From contig NC_013524.1 in the NCBI RefSeq assembly GCF_000024985.1, positions 1,054,001 to 1,118,000 of the forward strand: 64,000 bases of DNA. Reading direction: 5' to 3'. The translations under genes were made by a program, and so were the position numbers. Below the pieces are notes generated by a model that did not search any database, had not been told where the DNA came from, and saw only the letters and a list, made by a program, of their open reading frames with translations. This document shows positions 16,335 through 25,635 of this stretch, one piece after another; within the stretch, counting starts at the first letter, position 1, and each line of letters opens with the position of its first letter. This stretch comes from Sphaerobacter thermophilus DSM 20745 (lineage in GTDB: Bacteria > Chloroflexota > Chloroflexia > Thermomicrobiales > Thermomicrobiaceae).

Positions 16335-17195
16335 TCACGAGATCGAGCGCTCGTAACGCTTGGCAAAGCCCTGGGTGATGCGGTCGATGACGATGGCGAG
16401 GGCCACGATGGTGAGCCCGGCCTCGGCGCCGCGTCCGGGGTCGATGCGCTGGATCGCCATCAACACCTCGCTGCCGACGGTGGTCGTGCCGATCATGGAG
16501 GCGATTACGACCATTGCCAGCGCCATCATCGTCGTCTGGTTGACACCGGCCATGATCGTCGGTAGGGCCAGCGGGAGCTGGACGTCGAAGAGGATCTGCC
16601 GCGGCGTCGCGCCGTAGGCTTCGGCGGCCTCGATCGCTCCTTCGGTCACCGTGCGGATGCCCAGGCTCGTGAGTCGGATCATGGGGGGCATGGCGTAGAT
16701 CACCGTGGCCATGACCGCCGGAACCTTCCCCAGGCCGAAGAACATCAGCGCCGGGACGAGGTAGACGAAGCTCGGCATGGTCTGCGCGCCGTCGAGCAGC
16801 GGCCGCATGATGGTCTCCGCGCGGTCGCTGCGCGCGGCCAGGATGCCGAGCGGCAGACCGATGGCCACGGAGATGACCACTGAGGTGACGATGATCGAGA
16901 GGGTGAGCATGGCCAGGTGCCAGTAGCCGAACGCACCGACCATGACCATCAGGGCGACGAGCATCACGGTCGTCAGCTTGCTCCGAGTGCTGAGGGCGCC
17001 CGCCACGGCGACGAGGACGAGCATCACCGGCCAGGGGATCGCGGTGAAGGCGGACTCGACACGCAGCAGGATCCAGAGGGTGGCGGTCGAGATGGCGTCG
17101 AAGACGTCACCGAAGGTCACGAGCAGCCACGAAACCAGCCTGTTGACCCAGTTCGCGAGGGGGATGTCGATCTGCTCAGGAAACTCGTTCCACAT
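16335..17195 (-). CDS. proW: glycine betaine/proline ABC transporter permease
   Basis: A 286-residue inner-membrane permease of the ProW/OpuAB class. About seven segments are present, with the binding-protein-dependent transport motif EAAEAYGATPRQILFDVQLP (EAA loop, contacts the ATPase). It continues as LALPTIMAGVNQTTMMALAM, which is typical of betaine/choline permeases. It is the last gene of the binding protein, ATPase, permease operon; its start overlaps the ATPase stop by 20 bases. Likely role is uptake of betaine-type osmoprotectants. Confidence 0.9.
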   Translation of the reverse strand: MWNEFPEQIDIPLANWVNRLVSWLLVTFGDVFDAISTATLWILLRVESAFTAIPWPVMLVLVAVAGALSTRSKLTTVMLVALMVMVGAFGYWHLAMLTLSIIVTSVVISVAIGLPLGILAARSDRAETIMRPLLDGAQTMPSFVYLVPALMFFGLGKVPAVMATVIYAMPPMIRLTSLGIRTVTEGAIEAAEAYGATPRQILFDVQLPLALPTIMAGVNQTTMMALAMVVIASMIGTTTVGSEVLMAIQRIDPGRGAEAGLTIVALAIVIDRITQGFAKRYERSIS

Positions 17196-18447
17196 GCGTT
17201 GCTCCGTCCCGTGTGTTCGGCTGGCGTGCGTCGGGCGTCGATCCCTCGTCCGCTTCGATGTCGTCTGCCAGCGCCTTCAGGAGGGCGTTCTTGGTGATTT
17301 GCCCCACGAGCCGGCCCGCGTGATCGACCACGCCGAGCGGGTAGCGGGACTTGAGGGCCAGCGGGACGAGGTCGGGTAGCGGCGTGTCCTGCTCCGCCGT
17401 CACTGCCTGGCGGACCGCCGTCTCCCAGGCGCGCCGGTCGCCGTTACTGCTGATGCGCGACAGATCTTCGCTCGGGATCAGACCCCGCACCGTGCCGTTC
17501 CCGTTGATGACGAATGCACTGCGGGCGGATCGGGAATGCAGGTGCCGGCGCACGGCGTCGGTGTCGTCCGCGGCGCTGACGGTGGTGACATCGCGGTCCA
17601 TGATCTGCGCCGCGGTCAGGAAGCGACTGGCCGAGGCGCCCTCGACGAAGCTGGCGACGTAGGCGTCCGCCGGGTTAGTGATCAGCTCGTCCGGCGTGGC
17701 GATCTGGATGATCTGGCCGTCGCGCATCACCGCGATGCGGTCGCCGAGCGTGAGGGCCTCGTCCAGGTCGTGGGTGACGAGGATCGTGGTGAGCCCCGCC
17801 TCCTCCTGCATCGCGGCGAACTCCCGGCGGAGTTGCTTGCGGATCAGCGGGTCGAGCCCACTGAAGGGCTCGTCCATCAGCAGGAGGTCGGGGTTGTGCG
17901 CCAGGGCGCGAGCCAGTCCCACCCGCTGCTGCATTCCGCCACTGAGCGCCCGTGGCCGGTAGTCTTCCCAGCCCTTGAGCCCAACGCGCTCGATCGCGGC
18001 CCGCGCGGCCTGCTCGCGCTCTTCCTTGGGGACCCCGCGCGTCTTCAGCCCGTAGGCGGCGTTCTCCAGCACGGTCTTGTGGGGGAGGAGTCCGTAGTGC
18101 TGAAAGACCATCGCGGTCTTGTGGCGCCGGACCTCGCGCAGCTCGGCGTCGGAGAGCTGCGTGATGTCCTGGCCGTCGATGAAGATCTGTCCGCTGGAGG
18201 GCTCGACCAGGCGGATCAGGCAGCGCACCAGGGTCGACTTGCCGCTGCCCGACAGGCCCATGATGACGAAGAACTCGCCGCGTCGGACCGTGAAGCTGGC
18301 GTCACGGACTCCGACGACGGCGCCGGTCTGCTCCTGAATCTCGGCCTTGGTCGCACCCTGGGCGATAAGTTGGAGGGTGCGGTCGCGATCACCGCCGAAG
18401 ATCTTCGTTACCCGCCTGACGTCGAGGACGATGTCGTCGTGTTGCAT
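17176..18447 (-). CDS. proV: glycine betaine/proline ABC transporter ATP-binding protein with CBS pair
   Basis: A 423-residue ATPase. Walker A is GLSGSGKST, signature LSGGMQQRVGLARAL, Walker B LLLMDEPFSGLDP, switch histidine in LVTHDLDEAL. The N-terminal IAQGATKAEIQEQTGAVVGV and the C-terminal CBS pair (about 285-400, MDRDVTTVSAADDTDAVRRH onward) are typical of ProV/OpuAA, where the CBS domains sense ionic strength or cyclic-di-AMP. ATG 18447. Middle gene of the betaine operon, 119 bases after the binding-protein gene. Confidence 0.92.
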   Translation of the reverse strand: MQHDDIVLDVRRVTKIFGGDRDRTLQLIAQGATKAEIQEQTGAVVGVRDASFTVRRGEFFVIMGLSGSGKSTLVRCLIRLVEPSSGQIFIDGQDITQLSDAELREVRRHKTAMVFQHYGLLPHKTVLENAAYGLKTRGVPKEEREQAARAAIERVGLKGWEDYRPRALSGGMQQRVGLARALAHNPDLLLMDEPFSGLDPLIRKQLRREFAAMQEEAGLTTILVTHDLDEALTLGDRIAVMRDGQIIQIATPDELITNPADAYVASFVEGASASRFLTAAQIMDRDVTTVSAADDTDAVRRHLHSRSARSAFVINGNGTVRGLIPSEDLSRISSNGDRRAWETAVRQAVTAEQDTPLPDLVPLALKSRYPLGVVDHAGRLVGQITKNALLKALADDIEADEGSTPDARQPNTRDGATHVERVS

Positions 18448-18566
18448 GGGACTCTCCCCTCCATCGGTGCCGTGCGAACGCGGCCTGGACGGATGTCGTT
18501 GTGGAACGTGACGTGCCGGGAGGGGGCGAATTGACCGCCATCCCGTCCCGGCACTCCACCGCGCGC

Positions 18567-19673
18567 TTAGCTCGAGGCCAGTGCGTCCCGCACCTTGGCG
18601 GCGACGTCTTCAGGCACCCACTGGGTCCATTGCTCCTCGTACTCCTTCAGGAACCAGATGGCGGCTTCCTCAGGCTCCGCCTCGTTGTCGTGCATGTACA
18701 GGAGCGCGGCGCTCGTCTGGTCGAAGGTCGTCTCGTAGTTTTCGAGGAACTCCACTACGTCCGGTGCCTTCTCGGCGAACTCGGCATTGACGCCGATCCG
18801 CACCTGGACGTCGGGGTAGGCGCACGCCTCCTTGCCCTCGAGGATGTGCTCCCAGCACTCGTCGGAGTAGGGCGGCTCCTCGATCTTGGTCAGATCGAGC
18901 AGGCCGAAGATCCAGGTCGGGCCCCAGTAGTAGCCGAACCACGGCTCGCCCTTTTCGTACGCGGCCACGAGCGACGAGGCGAGCGCGGTTGCGGAGCCGG
19001 GCAGGAAGCGGTTGTAGTGCTCATCCAGGCCGTAGGCGGCGAACTTGGCAGCGTTGACCTGCTCGCACTCCCAGCCGGCGATGCAGTCGTAGAACCGACC
19101 CTTGCTCGGGTCCTCCGGATCCTGGAAGAGGTCCTTGTACTTCGGGAGGTCTTCGACCGACTTCAGGTCCGGAGCCATCGGCTCGATGCCGCGCTCGGGG
19201 TCACCCTCGATGACGTAGGTCGGCACGTAGAAACCCTGGACCGACTCGCCATAGTTGGTGCCAAGGTCAAGGATGGTGCCCTCTTCCACCGCCTCCAGGA
19301 ACGGCGGGTTCTGATCGGCCCAGAACTCGGTCGCGACGTGGACGTCGCCCCGGATCATCCCCTGCGTCAGCGGGACGGTCTCGCCGGGAACGCTCGTCGT
19401 CTCGTAGCCGTAACCGTGTTCGAGAATGAACTGCGCCACCCGGTTGTGGAAGTAGGCGCTGTCCCAGCCGAAGTCGGCGAAGACGATCGGGCCGTCGAGG
19501 TCTGATGAGCCGGGAGCGGTGTCGGATGGAGCCGGGGTACTGCCGGGGTCGCCCGTGTTGCCGGATGCGGTCGTCGGTTCCGAGTCGCTGCTTCCGCCGC
19601 ATGCGGCGAGCACGAGCGCGCCGATGAGGATGGCGATCGAGAGCAAACGCCGATGCCCTGTAAGCCCAGGCAT
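18567..19673 (-). CDS. glycine betaine/choline-type ABC substrate-binding lipoprotein
   Basis: A 368-residue lipoprotein. MPGLTGHRRLLSIAILIGAL leads to the lipobox LVLAAC, then a low-complexity S/T/P linker. The OpuAC-type domain opens IVFADFGWDSAYFHNRVAQF, and aromatic residues that could form a quaternary-ammonium cage are frequent (WFGYYWGPTW). ATG 19673 is chosen because it places the lipobox correctly; a longer frame reaches 19754. First gene of the betaine operon. The exact ligand (betaine, proline betaine, choline) is not determined. Confidence 0.9.
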   Translation of the reverse strand: MPGLTGHRRLLSIAILIGALVLAACGGSSDSEPTTASGNTGDPGSTPAPSDTAPGSSDLDGPIVFADFGWDSAYFHNRVAQFILEHGYGYETTSVPGETVPLTQGMIRGDVHVATEFWADQNPPFLEAVEEGTILDLGTNYGESVQGFYVPTYVIEGDPERGIEPMAPDLKSVEDLPKYKDLFQDPEDPSKGRFYDCIAGWECEQVNAAKFAAYGLDEHYNRFLPGSATALASSLVAAYEKGEPWFGYYWGPTWIFGLLDLTKIEEPPYSDECWEHILEGKEACAYPDVQVRIGVNAEFAEKAPDVVEFLENYETTFDQTSAALLYMHDNEAEPEEAAIWFLKEYEEQWTQWVPEDVAAKVRDALASS

Positions 19674-19777
19674 GCAAAATCCCTTCCTACATTCGACTGT
19701 CGATGCGGGACCTGGCGCCCATGGCCGGCTGCCACCAGCGTCAGCGCGGCGCATGGAACAGCGGCCACCTAAGAAAG

Positions 19778-19861
19778 GGGATGCTCGGATGCCGAGGCGC
19801 AGACTTGGGGGACCCCAGCGTGGCTACGGACGGCAGCCCGAGCACATGTCAGAAGCATCCC
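19778..19861 (-). promoter_or_regulatory. structured leader candidate upstream of the betaine operon
   Basis: On the minus strand, GGGATGCT (19861-19854) can pair with AGCATCCC (19785-19778). GCTCGG (19843-19838) can pair instead with CCGAGC (19788-19783). The two pairings share bases, so they exclude each other, and the downstream arm is followed by CCTTTCTT. This resembles a switchable leader. It matches no riboswitch class I recognise. The rest of 19674-20242 shows no supported gene. Confidence 0.3.
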
Positions 19862-20242
19862 AAGAGAGGCGGCCAACGGAGGCGCGGCGACTGTACATCG
19901 GCGGTCCCTGTCGCCGATGCACGTGGTATCGACCAGCAAGCCTCCTTGAGCCGTGAGAGACCCGCGGTGACACACCGGCCACGGCGATCGCGGCCGATGC
20001 GCCAATTCGTACAGAGCGTAGCAATCGATTCGCGGATGGTCAAGCGCCCTCTCCGTTGCACGGTGTCGAAGCTGCGCCGGGATGTATGCGCGGACTGACA
20101 ACATATCGGCGAGGGTGCGCGAACGAATCGGCTGACCGCCCTGCGGATGTGGGGCGGCTCCCACGCCTGCTTGGTCGTTCCCGCTAGAATTGCCGGGGCG
20201 CCCGCCGGTGGTGGCGCAGGCAGTAGGCGAGAGAGGGTGGCG

Positions 20243-21622
20243 ATGTTCCACGCCGAAAGGATGGCCGATTTCGCGCTCGGGTTGCGCTTCGACGACCTGC
20301 CGGACGCGGTGGTGGAGACCGCCGTGCGGGTCGTAGCCGATACCCTGGCGTGCGCGGTCGGAGCGATCGGCGAACCTGGCCCGGCGATCCTGCGACGCTA
20401 TGCAATTGAGCGCGGCGGGCGGCCGGAGGCGACGCTGCTCGGCGGAGAGGAGCGCGTGGATCTGCCGCTAGCGGCGCTGGTGAATGGGGCGCTGGCACGA
20501 GACCTGGACGCGAACGACCTCTACGCCGCGCCGCCGGGCCGGGATGCGGGACACTTCTCCGACGCCATCCCGGCAGTGCTGGCGGCGGCGGAAGCGGCCG
20601 GTGCGAGCGGTCGGGAGCTGCTCACAGCGGTCGTAGTGGCCTATGAGATCCAGGCCGCGCTGTCCGAGGCGTATCGCTGGATGGACCGGGGGCTCCACTC
20701 GGTCAGCCAGGTGGCCTGGGCCGTGCCGGCCGCGGCCGGGCGGCTGCTCGGGTTGAGCCGCGAGCAGATCGTCTCGGCGATCGGGCTGGCCGGGACAACC
20801 GGCGGGCTGATCCTCCAGTCATGGCTCAAGCCGTCGCTGGCGATCCCGATGGTGAAGGGGGGTGCGCCTGGCTTCGCTGGGCAGGCGGGCCTGCAGGCGG
20901 CGCTGCTGGCGCGCGCCGGGTTCACTGCGCCGCCGGATGCGCTGGAGACCTTGTTCGACCGCCTGCCGTCCGACGCCGACCCGACGCCGTTCGAACGGCT
21001 GGCTCCCCCCTACGCCTTCACGACGCCGCGCACCATGCTGAAGCGGTATCCGGCGCAGATCTACACCCAGGCGGCGGTGCAGGCCGCGGTCGAGCTCCAC
21101 CCAGAGGTCGGCAACGTCGACGATATCGCCGTGGCGACAGTGTACGGCCACCGCGGGGTAGCGGCCGGGGTGCAGGGCTCGGCGGCGGCGTACACGCCCG
21201 AGAGCCGGGCGACGGCCGACCACAGCACCCCCTTCGTCGTGGCTGTCGCGCTCCGGGACGGCGACCTCACCCCGGCGAGCTACCAGGGCGAGCCGTGGAA
21301 GGATCCGGCGCTGCGTGATCTGATGCAGCGGGTCGACCTCGTTATTGACCCGGCCTTCGAGCGGGCGCTGGTCGAGGAGGGGCGCTTCGGCTGCCGGCTG
21401 GTGGTGGAGATGCTCGACGGCCGGCGCCTGGAGGCGATGGTGGAGCAGCAGCGCGGTCACCCGGACAACCCGCTGTCTCGCGACGAGCTGCTGGCTAAGA
21501 TGCGCGGCTTCACCGACCCGGTGCTCGGCGACGGTGCTGCCGAGCGGCTGCTGGCCGCGGCCGAGGCCTTGCCGCAGGCTACCGGGGTGGACGCACTCAT
21601 CGCCGCCTGCCGCCCGGCGTAA
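20243..21622 (+). CDS. MmgE/PrpD family protein
   Basis: A 459-residue protein of the 2-methylcitrate dehydratase / cis-aconitate decarboxylase superfamily. Matches are the helical start DFALGLRFDDLPDAVVETAV, the ALVNGALARDLDANDLYA segment, and PMVKGGAPGFAGQAGLQAAL and KRYPAQIYTQAAVQAAVEL in the central region. The D-x-N-D segment replaces the usual D-[FY]-[ND]-D with related residues. Start ATG 20243 follows GAGAGAGGGTGG. It precedes an FAD monooxygenase by 33 bases, so a shared catabolic role is plausible; the substrate is unknown because the family is catalytically diverse. Confidence 0.85.
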   Translation: MFHAERMADFALGLRFDDLPDAVVETAVRVVADTLACAVGAIGEPGPAILRRYAIERGGRPEATLLGGEERVDLPLAALVNGALARDLDANDLYAAPPGRDAGHFSDAIPAVLAAAEAAGASGRELLTAVVVAYEIQAALSEAYRWMDRGLHSVSQVAWAVPAAAGRLLGLSREQIVSAIGLAGTTGGLILQSWLKPSLAIPMVKGGAPGFAGQAGLQAALLARAGFTAPPDALETLFDRLPSDADPTPFERLAPPYAFTTPRTMLKRYPAQIYTQAAVQAAVELHPEVGNVDDIAVATVYGHRGVAAGVQGSAAAYTPESRATADHSTPFVVAVALRDGDLTPASYQGEPWKDPALRDLMQRVDLVIDPAFERALVEEGRFGCRLVVEMLDGRRLEAMVEQQRGHPDNPLSRDELLAKMRGFTDPVLGDGAAERLLAAAEALPQATGVDALIAACRPA

Positions 21623-21655
21623 TCCCGGGGTGTGGGCGTGGGGAGAGAGGATCGC

Positions 21656-22789
21656 ATGCGGGTACTCATCGCCGGCGGCGGCATCAGTGGGCTGGTCACG
21701 GCGCGTGCGCTGTGCCTGCGCGGGTTCGACGTGACCGTCTTCGAGCGTCTGCCGGAGCTGCGCCCCGCCGGGGCCGGGATCATGCTGGCGGCCAACGCGA
21801 CGGCGGCACTGGGTGAACTGGGGCTGGTCGAGCCGATCGTGGCGGTCAGCAGCCCCCTCGTGTCGGTTGAGACCCGCTCCTGGCGCGGTGAACCCCTAAC
21901 GTACATCCCAAGTGCGGAGATCGACCGCCGCCTCGGTGCGCCGAGCGTCGGTATCCATCGGGCGGACTTGTTGCGGGTGCTCTTCGATGCGCTCGATCCG
22001 GGCGTGGTTCGCTTCGGCGCCGAGATCACCGGCTTCGACCAGGACCGGGACGGGGTGACGGTGCACCTGGCCTCGGGCGAGTCGGAGCGCGGTGACCTGT
22101 TGATCGGCGCCGATGGGATCCACTCGGCGGTGCGCGCCCGGCTGCTCGCCGATGGGCCGCCCCGCTACGCGGGCTACACCGCCTGGCGTGGCGTCACGAC
22201 CTGCGAGGCGGCGCCGCCGGGCGCGGCGATCGAGTTGCTGGGGCGGGGGGCTCGCTTCGGCATGGCGCCGGTCGGCGGCGGGCGTACCTACTGGTGGGCT
22301 ACGGCCAACGAACCGGCCGGGGAGATCGACCCGCCTGTGGGGCGCAAGGCAGATCTGGAGCAGCGCTTCGACGGGTGGTGGGAGCCGGTCCAGGCGTTGC
22401 TCGCCTCCACGCCGGAGTCCGAGATCCTGCGCAACGACATCCTGGACCGCGAGCCGGTGGACCGCTGGGGCGTCGGGCGGGTGACGCTTCTCGGCGACGC
22501 AGCCCACCCGATGACGCCCAACCTGGGCCAGGGTGCGTGTCAGGCGATCGAGGACGCGGTCGCGCTGGCGGCCGCCCTGGAGGGGAGCAGGGACATCGTC
22601 GCGGCGCTGCGCGCCTATGAGACGGCTCGCCAATCGCGCACCGCGCGGATCACGCGCCTGGCCCGGCGCATGGGTCAGGTGTTCCAGTGGGAGCATCCCA
22701 TCGCCTGCCGGCTGCGCGACACAGCACTGCGACTGACCCCGCCCACGCTGACGCGGCGTCAAGCCGAGGGGATGCTGCGCGGCGGGTGA
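21656..22789 (+). CDS. FAD-dependent aromatic-ring-type monooxygenase
   Basis: A 377-residue group A flavoprotein hydroxylase. The dinucleotide motif is LIAGGGISGLVTARAL, the DG motif is LLIGADGIHSAVRARL, and the second FAD motif is LLGDAAHPMTPNLGQGACQA. This set marks the 3-hydroxybenzoate 6-hydroxylase / salicylate hydroxylase / zeaxanthin-epoxidase-like group, which use NAD(P)H and oxygen. ATG 21656 has GGGAGAGAGG upstream. It is probably co-transcribed with the MmgE/PrpD gene and converges on the rhomboid gene with a 12-base gap. Confidence 0.88.
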   Translation: MRVLIAGGGISGLVTARALCLRGFDVTVFERLPELRPAGAGIMLAANATAALGELGLVEPIVAVSSPLVSVETRSWRGEPLTYIPSAEIDRRLGAPSVGIHRADLLRVLFDALDPGVVRFGAEITGFDQDRDGVTVHLASGESERGDLLIGADGIHSAVRARLLADGPPRYAGYTAWRGVTTCEAAPPGAAIELLGRGARFGMAPVGGGRTYWWATANEPAGEIDPPVGRKADLEQRFDGWWEPVQALLASTPESEILRNDILDREPVDRWGVGRVTLLGDAAHPMTPNLGQGACQAIEDAVALAAALEGSRDIVAALRAYETARQSRTARITRLARRMGQVFQWEHPIACRLRDTALRLTPPTLTRRQAEGMLRGG

Positions 22790-22801
22790 GGGCCGCTCCC
22801 G

Positions 22802-23767
22802 CTACCCCGTGAACATCGTCCCGGCAAGGCCGAGGGCGGCGAGGATCTGGGCGAGGGCAACGAGCTTGTTGGTGCGCGGGCCGGTGCCGAGGATGCCGCG
22901 CCGCCCGAGGAGGCGAGCCACGCCGTCGAGCAGGGCCAGCGCGACGACGCCCGCCCCGACGGTGAGGCGAGCCAGTGTCCCGGTCGCCGCCTCGCCGCCA
23001 GTAAAGAGCAGTTGGCTCCCCGCGAGCAGAACGGTGACCACCACCGCGACGAGCAGCCAGTTGCGGAACGAGCGGCTCCACCAGCGGCGCCCGCTCCAGT
23101 CGCCGAGGGATTGATCGCGCACCTCTCGGATCGTCCCGGTCGCGATCAGCCCGAAGACGAAGCCGCCGACGTGTGCCAGGAAGGCGACGTCGGACCCCGG
23201 CGCGATCGGCAACACCGAGATGGCACCCTGGATCACCTGCAGGAGGAACCAGAAGCCGATGAGGATGGCCGCCGAGACGCGGCCCAGCGTGATGAACGGG
23301 CCGAACGCGAGGAGGGTCCGGACCATGGCTCGCGGGAAGAGGAGGAGATACGCGGCCAGTACTCCCGCGATGGCACCGCTCGCGCCGACAAGCGGTTGGA
23401 TGGAATCGGGGAAGGCGACCGCGAAGACGATGTTGGCCACCACGCCGCTCGCCAGATAGAAGAGGGCGAAGGTGCCGTGTCCAAGCTGGTCCTCCACGTT
23501 GTCGCCGAACACCCAGAGGAAGAGCATGTTCCCCGCGATGTGGAGCAAGCCGCCGTGGAGAAAGAGTGACGTGACGAGCGTCACCAGGCCACGGCCGGCC
23601 CAGAACTCGTCAGGGATGAAGCCCCAGCGCTCGCCGAACGCCTGGACTTCCTCCGGCCCGAGTGAGACCTCCTGGGCGAAGACGGCGATGCAGACGGCGA
23701 TGATGGCGAGGGTGACCGCGGGGAAACGGCGTGCGCTGGGTTGCGGTTCGTCGGCGTAGGGTAGCAC
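22802..23767 (-). CDS. rhomboid-family intramembrane serine protease
   Basis: A 321-residue membrane protease. After HGGLLHIAGNMLFLWVFGDN (the conserved H-x-x-x-N loop) come the catalytic serine in VGASGAIAG and the histidine in AHVGGFVFG. Six core segments carry these, and about three further C-terminal segments follow a cytosolic linker (REVRDQSLGDWSGRRWW), making this longer than the simplest rhomboids. Start GTG 23767 has GGAGGAGATCG upstream. It would cleave membrane-spanning substrates; none is suggested by context. Confidence 0.9.
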   Translation of the reverse strand: MLPYADEPQPSARRFPAVTLAIIAVCIAVFAQEVSLGPEEVQAFGERWGFIPDEFWAGRGLVTLVTSLFLHGGLLHIAGNMLFLWVFGDNVEDQLGHGTFALFYLASGVVANIVFAVAFPDSIQPLVGASGAIAGVLAAYLLLFPRAMVRTLLAFGPFITLGRVSAAILIGFWFLLQVIQGAISVLPIAPGSDVAFLAHVGGFVFGLIATGTIREVRDQSLGDWSGRRWWSRSFRNWLLVAVVVTVLLAGSQLLFTGGEAATGTLARLTVGAGVVALALLDGVARLLGRRGILGTGPRTNKLVALAQILAALGLAGTMFTG

Positions 23768-23866
23768 CGATCTCCTCCAGAAGTTCCTCCGAGCCGCGGG
23801 CGGCGTCGGGTGCGGGTGGCACGTCCACGCGCCGCCGGAGCAAGGCGCGAGCCAGCAAGAGTACTA

Positions 23867-23953
23867 CGTACTGCGTATTGCGCATTCCGTTGCTCTCCCT
23901 TCTCCCACCAGGGGAGAGGGGAGAATAGGACGGAACACGCAACACGCATCACG
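23867..23953. repeat. GCGTATTGCG inverted repeat with inner hairpin, copy 2
   Basis: The left arm CGTACTGCGTATTGCGCATT (23867 on) pairs with the right arm ACGGAACACGCAACACGCAT (23930 on) at about 19 of 24 positions. The loop itself holds a CTCCCTTCTCCC / GGGGAGAGGGGAG stem. It lies in the gap between the divergent rhomboid and MFS genes. A related structure is at 25421-25515. No gene is seen in 23768-24114. Confidence 0.6.
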
Positions 23954-24114
23954 GATGACGCATCACGCGTCTCGCCGGGTGAACCGGTCGGAATGTTCGA
24001 CGTCCGCGCCGCGTTCAAAACTGTCACCTGCCTGGTTCAGGCAAGGCATGTTAGGATCCCTGCGGCGGACTGAACGAGACGCCACGCGAAGAACCATTCA
24101 AGGGGTGGGAGCTC

Positions 24115-25413
24115 ATGGGGAGAACCACGGTCCCCGGGCACGGCGATGCCGCGCGTGCCACGATGCCGGCTGGGACGTCGGTCTTACATTCGCTCCGCGC
24201 GTACCCGGGGTTTCGGATCCTCTTCGGCAGCACCCTCGGGACCAACTCCGCGTTCTGGATGTGGAACATCGCGGCCGGGTGGCTGGCGCTCGAGATGACC
24301 AACTCGCCGTTCTTCGTCGGCCTCACCGGGTTCCTCGGCGGCATCCCGACGCTCATCTTCTCCATCCCCGGCGGCGTGATCCTCGACCGCGTTGACCGGC
24401 GGCTCGTGCTGTTGCTGGCGCAGGGAATGGTGACGGTGGTCGCCTCCGTCGTGGCGCTGCTGTTGATGTTCGACCGGATGCTCCCCTGGCACCTGCTGAT
24501 CGCGGCTTTCCTCAACGGCACCGCAATGGCGTTCGTCTTCCCGACGCGCAACGCGCTTGTGGCCAACCTGGTTCCGGCGCACGACCTGGCGAATGCGGTC
24601 GCCTTGAACGCTGCCGGGCAGAATGCCACGCGGGTGGTCGGCCCGGCGCTGGCCGGCCCGTTGATCGCCTCGCTCGGTGTCGTCGGGACATTCTTCGCCT
24701 GCACCGCGTCGCAGGTCGCGGCCTTCGTCATCACCTTGAAGTTGCCTTCCGCACGGCCGTCGCCGTCGGCGGTTCGGCGGACGCTTTGGGGCAGCCTGAT
24801 CGAGGGCCTGTCGGTCATCTGGCGCAGCGAATACCTGACCGGGCTGATGATTCTCGCCGCGGTGCCGACGATGCTGGTGATGCCGTACTCGAACCTGCTG
24901 CCGGTCTTCGCCGAGCACGAGTTAGGGATCGGCGCCTCCGGCCTCGGCTTGCTTATGGCCGTCAACGGCGCGGGCGCGGTGCTCGCCTCGCTGCTTGTTG
25001 CGGGCTGGCGGCGGCTGACCGATCTCCCGGGGGTGCAGGTCTGGACGGCGGCCGGGTTTGCTACCGTCGTGCTGGCGTTCTCCTGGACGCCGTCGCCGCT
25101 GCTGGCGAGCGTGCTGACCTTCATGGCCGGCGCATTGAGCGCCATCTACCTGGCGGTCAACAACACCAAGATCCACCTCAGCGTTGACGACAGCGTGCGC
25201 GGCCGGGTCCTCGGGGTCTACCTGCTGACCTGGGGACTGCTGCCGGTGGGGACACTCCCGGCCGGGGCAATCGCGAACCGGTACGGCGCACCGGTCGCGA
25301 TGACGGTCCTTACCCTCCTGGCGCTCGCGCTGATCCTGCTGACCACGTTGCGGTTCCGCGCGCTCCTCCGGGGTGAGCCGCCACGCGTCGAGGCGGCCCG
25401 ACAGCGGGGATAG
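24115..25413 (+). CDS. MFS transporter (enterobactin-exporter-like, EntS/MFS_3)
   Basis: A 432-residue, 12-segment transporter. Features: SLRAYPGFRILFGSTLGTNS at the start, the loop motif GGVILDRVDRRLVL between segments 2 and 3, NLVPAHDLANAVALNAAGQN in the middle, and NNTKIHLSVDDSVRGRVLGV in the second half. The last two are characteristic of the DHA3/MFS_3 group (macrolide or siderophore efflux). ATG 24115 follows GGGAG. Flanked on both sides by GCGTATTGCG inverted repeats. Substrate unknown. Confidence 0.85.
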   Translation: MGRTTVPGHGDAARATMPAGTSVLHSLRAYPGFRILFGSTLGTNSAFWMWNIAAGWLALEMTNSPFFVGLTGFLGGIPTLIFSIPGGVILDRVDRRLVLLLAQGMVTVVASVVALLLMFDRMLPWHLLIAAFLNGTAMAFVFPTRNALVANLVPAHDLANAVALNAAGQNATRVVGPALAGPLIASLGVVGTFFACTASQVAAFVITLKLPSARPSPSAVRRTLWGSLIEGLSVIWRSEYLTGLMILAAVPTMLVMPYSNLLPVFAEHELGIGASGLGLLMAVNGAGAVLASLLVAGWRRLTDLPGVQVWTAAGFATVVLAFSWTPSPLLASVLTFMAGALSAIYLAVNNTKIHLSVDDSVRGRVLGVYLLTWGLLPVGTLPAGAIANRYGAPVAMTVLTLLALALILLTTLRFRALLRGEPPRVEAARQRG

Positions 25414-25420
25414 GATGAGG

Positions 25421-25515
25421 CGTGATGCGTGTTGCGTATTGCGTACTGCGTATTGCGTACTTCCCTAGCTCCCATCAGGAGAGTACGCAGTACGGATGAC
25501 GCATAACGCATGACG
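25421..25515. repeat. GCGTATTGCGTAC inverted repeat, copy 3
   Basis: A left arm of tandem TGCGTATTGCGTACTGCG units (25421-25460) faces a complementary right arm GTACGCAGTACGGATGACGC (25483 on), separated by 22 bases. It lies between two co-directional MFS genes; the remaining 25516-25635 holds no supported feature. Confidence 0.6.
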
Positions 25516-25635
25516 ACTGAAGCCCCTCCGCTGGCCATTTGGCCAGTGTGAGTGCCCCGGTCGGGTGCTATGCTTCCGTGGTTGCGAATGCCCTTCTGGC
25601 GCCCATCGATGCGCCTTCGGCCGGTGGAGTAGTCG

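Noticed and set aside
19703-20251. Open frames on both strands between the betaine operon and the MmgE/PrpD gene
   Set aside because: No ribosome sites, no family resemblance and unlikely codon use; they look like open frames by GC chance.
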